From the NCBI RefSeq assembly GCF_024868665.1, contig NC_079895.1, forward strand, positions 11,838,585-11,902,584: a stretch of DNA of 64,000 bases. The letters are read 5' to 3'. Each line of letters begins with the position of its first letter. Within the stretch, counting starts at the first letter, position 1. The notes beneath the pieces are model-generated. The model was not told the origin of the DNA, searched no databases, and saw only the letters and a list, made by a program, of their open reading frames with translations. Position numbers and translations under genes: made by a program. Source of the DNA: Triplophysa rosa. Lineage: Eukaryota > Chordata > Actinopteri > Cypriniformes > Nemacheilidae. Below are positions 59,577 through 64,000 of this stretch, one piece after another.

Positions 59577-62342
59577 AAAATTTACTGCAGCGTAAATGAG
59601 ACGTCTTTCCTCTGTGAATCACATGGTCAACAATAGTTGTGATGTCTGCTGGGCTGGCTGAACAACATTGAATCTGTTATCTGTTAAGCAGATATGTAAG
59701 AAGATTAAACAGTTTGCCTATATGGGGTAAGTCGTCACACTGGCAATTGAATAGCATTTTAGCTAAATTTAGCAAAAAGATAAAGTTGTAAATTAATATT
59801 ATTGTAACTGTTGAATTAAAACCCATATGGTAGCTTGCCCCAAAATTGCCAACCTGTTCTGTCCTGACATTTAAAAATGATATACAGTATAAAAGAACAG
59901 AATTTAATCTTTCTTTTAAAATCTATCTACATTATAGACAGTTTCAAAGCAATAACATAAATAAATATTACTGCACATGCACGATTTTGTGGCCCAAACT
60001 GAACTTCCGGTACACGCGCGTAAATAATAGTCTCTGCAGATTATTTCTGCAAACAAGCAAAATAAATAACAAATCACATTAGCTAGTTAAAAGTATGTCA
60101 AGCTAGTATTATTTTGGGTTACCAGTAGAGAAACCGTTACTTAACGTAACTTAAATGCCACAAAGTTACACGACCCATTCAACAAATTGTTTATTTAATT
60201 AAATTAATATACAATAAAATTAAAAATGTAATTTACAATGTCATGCAGCTCTAATCGGTTTACTTTAAAGTCAATGAATAAAAACAGAAAGAGACAATCA
60301 AATAAATACATGGTAACCACAAAAATGGAAGCAGATTTAACAACCATAATTGAAAAAGTTTGTAGTTTGAACTGCAAATCTTAGTCATGAAAGCTGCTGT
60401 TTGTGGGTCATTTAAAAATACTCCTCACCTTTCTGCTTCATCTGAAAGTAGTTTCATGTGTAAAAATAGCACTATACAAAGGCCTGGAATCTTCTAGAGG
60501 CAGATAACAGCAGGTAAAACTGCCTTGGGCCAGTAACAGTAGGGTGCCATCATTTTGAGAAGTTGGTGAACGTTCAAATAATGTTTTCTTATATGCTGCT
60601 TGGGTAAGAAATCATCTTCTATAGTCATCTACCTAATTGTAATAGCAGAAATACATTTTTCCTAGCAGTTCTGTTTTTTCTTACCCTCATATTTCCTCTC
60701 CAAATCACACAATGAGTGAACATAATGATCATTTATGGGTAACTACTCCTTTATTTGTCATTATTTATTATGGCTCACATTTCATCCAGGTAACATTATG
60801 TTGCATACGTTTTAAATTCAACTATATTCTTATCTGTGGCATTCATTTTGCATAACATGAGATACAAATGCCACAATGTTTGTAATTTGTAACTGCATCA
60901 CATATGAACTTAATCATGGGGATTTATGTATACACATGCACAGGCAAGAAAGAATTACGACACAATCCATATGTAATGTCACGCAACAGACCATATGGAT
61001 CAATGTAATGAAAAAACTTCATCCTGTTTGTGATATATTATTACTTTAATGATGTCTCAGAGATCGCCTATATGCCTTTGAAAGTTCAATAAATAATCAG
61101 TGGATTATCACAAAAACATTCTTTCTGTGGACTTTCTATGCTTTTGCTTTTACACTTCCTTTGTGGTCTTTCAGTTCGTGTCACCCGGGACCCCTTCACC
61201 TAAAGCCTTTTCATTCTGTTAGTGCCTCACCTTGCCTCTTAGAAAACTGGACTATTAAAGTTTTACTGTTTTTTACTCCTTTCATGAAAATGGACCAGCT
61301 GCAGCCCAATTCTGCCTCCATAGACATTGACAGTACCATTGTACTTTGTCCAAAAACATGGTCATATTTTTTTTTGTACTGTTTTAATGAGAAAAATCGC
61401 AGTTATTGTAAGTCTTTCAGCATGTTCACATTCATGTGCATTTTGTATTTTTTGGTGCATTTTCCCATAGCTGTTACATATAAATGCTTCCTGATATATA
61501 CAAATATAAAACCGCTTTATCACCAGTAATTTACATTGGACCTAATATTTCTTTTTTGTCATACCAGAGGTCACGTTTTCATTCAGTTGTTCACACATTT
61601 CAGTCATAAATAAACAATTGGCCGTATCTGAACCCCCTCTTGTACAGTGCCTACAGTTAAGCTGCATATAAAGGCTCTCAAAAGGTCACAGTAAACGATG
61701 AGCCAGAGCTCTCACCAAGCTAAAGGTTCCTGTGTGTGCGTCTCTTTATCTCCAAACGCCCGGACCCTATTGCTCTGATCAAATCAAATGTTGATGTGCC
61801 GGTAGGCCACATCCACTTCGCTCTCTCACTTAATAATTGATGGTTAATGCATTATTAAACTGCTTTGACTATTAATACAGGCTGACAGTTGAAGGCAAGA
61901 GCCATAGATCTCCACACACGGACAGAAAATAATGTGGACTGGGAGGGATTGAATTAAGGAATGGGAACAGGAACAAGAACAAGAACATAAAGTCTGGGGG
62001 GAATAAACACATCAATACAGACTCAGAAATACAAGCACACTCTTTAGAACTCTGTTCTGAACCTAGTAAGCGGTCTGATAGCATTATAGATGCACATGCA
62101 AAGTGATGACATTTCCAATATTTGCAGCAATAAGTTTTATTGCTGGGGATGAACCTAGCCATTGGGTTATAAATTCACCAATGCTCGGTTGTGTCAACCC
62201 ATTGTTGGGTCAAATATAAACCATTTTATGGATTAATTGAACCCAATGACTGTCACATTTTGACCCAATGCCACGTTGAAAATAACCCAGAATTTTTCAG
62301 AGATGTATACTAGATGGAAAAGGAATCCCAGAATTCATTGCT

Positions 62343-62707
62343 ACACTCTAGAAAATGCTGGGTTATTTTCAACCAAAAATTGGGTCAAAAAGAGATGAAC
62401 AAAGCCAATTTTAATTTTAATTTGACCCACTGCCGGGTTGAAAACAACTCAGCACTTTTTCCAGAGATGTATACTATATAGAAAAGAAATCCCAGAATTC
62501 ATTGCTACACTATGCTGGGTTATTTTCAACAAGAGTCAAAAAGAGATGAAGCCAGCTGTTGGATTCAATTTGGAACCATCAATGGGTTAAAACAACCAAG
62601 CATTTTGAGTTGAAACCCAGCACAGGTTCATTTACACCCCACCATTTGGGTTCGTCCCTTTTTGATCCCTTGCAGGGTTAAAAATAACCCAGCATTTTTT
62701 AGAGTGT
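62343..62707. mobile_element. TIR element with ACACTCTA..AATGCTGGGTTATTTT ends
   Basis: Left ACACTCTAGAAAATGCTGGG and right CCCAGCATTTTTTAGAGTGT are inverted. A related GTTGAAAATAACCCAGAATT segment lies just left (62275-62340). Inside, a segment with CAGAGATGTATACTA(G/T)AT and AATCCCAGAATTCATTGCTA repeats that left-hand sequence. Confidence 0.75.
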
Positions 62708-63758
62708 ATGAGCTCAGTCAAGAAAAATGCTATTTATTTATGCTATTTATTATTCGGTTTCATTACATACAGAAAACTATTGGAAAAAAACAGTTCAATC
62801 TAATTAAACATTGACTGTTTAATTCAATATCCAATATCAGTGAATGAATACACTTACACACATTTAGGCATACACCTGCTTACCTTCGTTCCCATGCACA
62901 TCCACCCACTGTCAGCAAGAGACTGTTTTGGTTCAGTGTTTGGAGGATTTGCTTCTGATGTTGCAAACACACACCTGCACACATGCTAAGTAATGGCACT
63001 TTCCTGCTGCGTTATTGATCTGACAGCTTGACCCAAGAGTCCACAGGGGGCTCCTGAGAACGAGAAGAGAGAGAATGAGAGCAAGAAGCAGATTACCAGA
63101 GAGACACCAAATAGAGAATGACTGATACAAAATGAAAGCATGAAATGAAACCGAATAATTAGTCAAGACAGACGCGATAAACACTTAGTCTCCGAAGAAG
63201 ACATAAATAAACACACATGCGCGCACGGACGTCTCCGAGCAGTGGAAGTGATTGTCTTAATTAAAGCTGTGATATGAAATGGCTTCCTCCACCTAGACTC
63301 GTGTCTGTAGTGGCCTCAAACCTCACAATGAGATTACATGAGTTATTGCATCAGAGCTACTGTCTGCCGAAGCAGTGAGGAGAATAAGAGAGCAAGAATG
63401 AGCGACAGAGAGGAGATAGCAGATAAGGAAAAAAGGAAAGGAAAGAGGCACAGAAGAGAAAAGAGACAATTTGTCTGAAAATATTAGAATCTGTAATTTA
63501 AAAAAAGCAAATGAGGTGGTGAACTCGAACACAACAGCAAAATAAAAAAGCAATGCTATTTGGCCCTCAAAGAGATTACGGTTGGCTGCTCACTGAAAGT
63601 TGACAATCCGACAGATCACCACCCCCGCTCTGATGCAACTACAGTCTGAAGATCGCTCATGAATTCTCCAGCTATGTATTATTATCACATGCCTGCCCAG
63701 TGGAGATTGTCCTTTCTGTTTGATGGACAGAAAAAAATACACATCTATTTTATGCTCT

Positions 63759-64000
63759 TAAAGGAGCAATGTGGAGATTTTAGCTGCATCTAGCAGCGAG
63801 GTTGCGAATTGCTACCAACGGCTCCCTCCTCCCTTTCGAAGCACTACGGTGGCTGCACAGGACAAAGATTTAGGCGCGTTTTCACTTCTTTGCCGGAGGA
63901 GATAACATATTTACAAAATGCACTCTGTAGAGCAGTTTGTCCGTTTAGTTACTGTAGAAACAACATGGCAAATTTCATGTAACGGGACCCTCGGTGTATG
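63759..64000 (+). mobile_element. TIR element, second copy of the 27517-28459 family (cut by window end)
   Basis: Begins TAAAGGAGCAATGTGGAGAT; its GTAGAGCAGTTTGTCCG and CTGTAGAAACAACATG segments match the reverse complement of 28240-28300. It gives part of the uninterrupted sequence of that family. Confidence 0.7.

Larger units (their letters stand above)
57932..64000 (+). other. Start of intron 10 of kcnh3 (continues beyond window)
   Basis: Opens with a canonical GTGAGT donor; no matching acceptor with the expected GKGDLIG exon was found. It holds a TIR element (58849-59201), a SINE-like tail (about 59390-59576), a TIR element with GGGTTATTTT ends (62343-62707) and the start of a TIR element running to the window end (63759-64000). 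59590-62150 and 62710-63750 show nothing else. Confidence 0.65.

Noticed and set aside
57932..64000. Search for the next kcnh3 exon (GKGDLIG)
   Set aside because: No open frame with that motif after an AG acceptor was seen; presumed beyond the window.

Overview
The window looks like a teleost fish genome, most likely a cyprinid (carp/zebrafish-like). Compact coding exons with canonical GT-AG introns are scattered through very repeat-rich DNA. The repeat families (short TIR elements opening TTAAAGGGATAGTTCACCC, hAT-type elements with 8-bp target duplications, DIRS-type retrotransposons, CA/GT microsatellites) are ones I associate with cyprinids. The species assignment is inference from repeat content. 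A 100-base run of N (18098-18197) marks an assembly gap.

One protein-coding host gene is visible: nine consecutive exons (19177-57931, plus strand) of an ELK-type voltage-gated potassium channel, best matched to kcnh3 (Kv12.2). The exons encode, in order, the PAS domain (exons 2-3), the linker to S1 (exon 4), S1 and part of S2 (exon 5), S2-S3 (exon 6), S4-S5 (exon 7), the turret, pore helix, GFG filter and start of S6 (exon 8), the S6 end and C-linker (exon 9), and most of the cyclic-nucleotide-binding homology domain (exon 10). All junctions keep the reading frame. The first coding exon (N-terminal cap) and the exons after the CNBHD are not in the window, so the 19 kb to the left is presumably intron 1 and the 6 kb to the right intron 10. 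Exons are numbered on that assumption.

1-19176 is non-coding and full of mobile-element remains: foldback and TIR elements, a four-layer nest of DNA transposons (7151-9960), a solo LTR (11225-11802), a 130-bp mini-hAT with perfect target duplications (13023-13152), a 17-unit satellite of about 139 bp (about 14870-17240), the 5' part of a DIRS element (17260-18097) cut by the gap, and another solo LTR. Intron 7 (14.4 kb) holds a full-length but coding-degenerate DIRS element (36060-41993) and a hAT carrying a solo LTR (43029-44700). Intron 8 (10.3 kb) holds a second full-length DIRS element (48391-54029) that is almost intact (Gag-like, RT/RNase H/methyltransferase-like and tyrosine recombinase frames; two single-base frameshifts) and a solo LTR with a 100-bp-arm inverted repeat.

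The clearest non-gene structure is the DIRS architecture. In both full-length copies the termini are inverted repeats, and a short internal complementary region upstream of the right terminus is an exact reverse complement of the left outer end joined to that of the right outer end. This is the template expected for circle-mediated replication and tyrosine-recombinase integration. I found no convincing wholly new system. The strongest leads are the terminal structures of the DIRS copies, the long hairpin-forming inverted repeats, and the well-resolved nested insertions.
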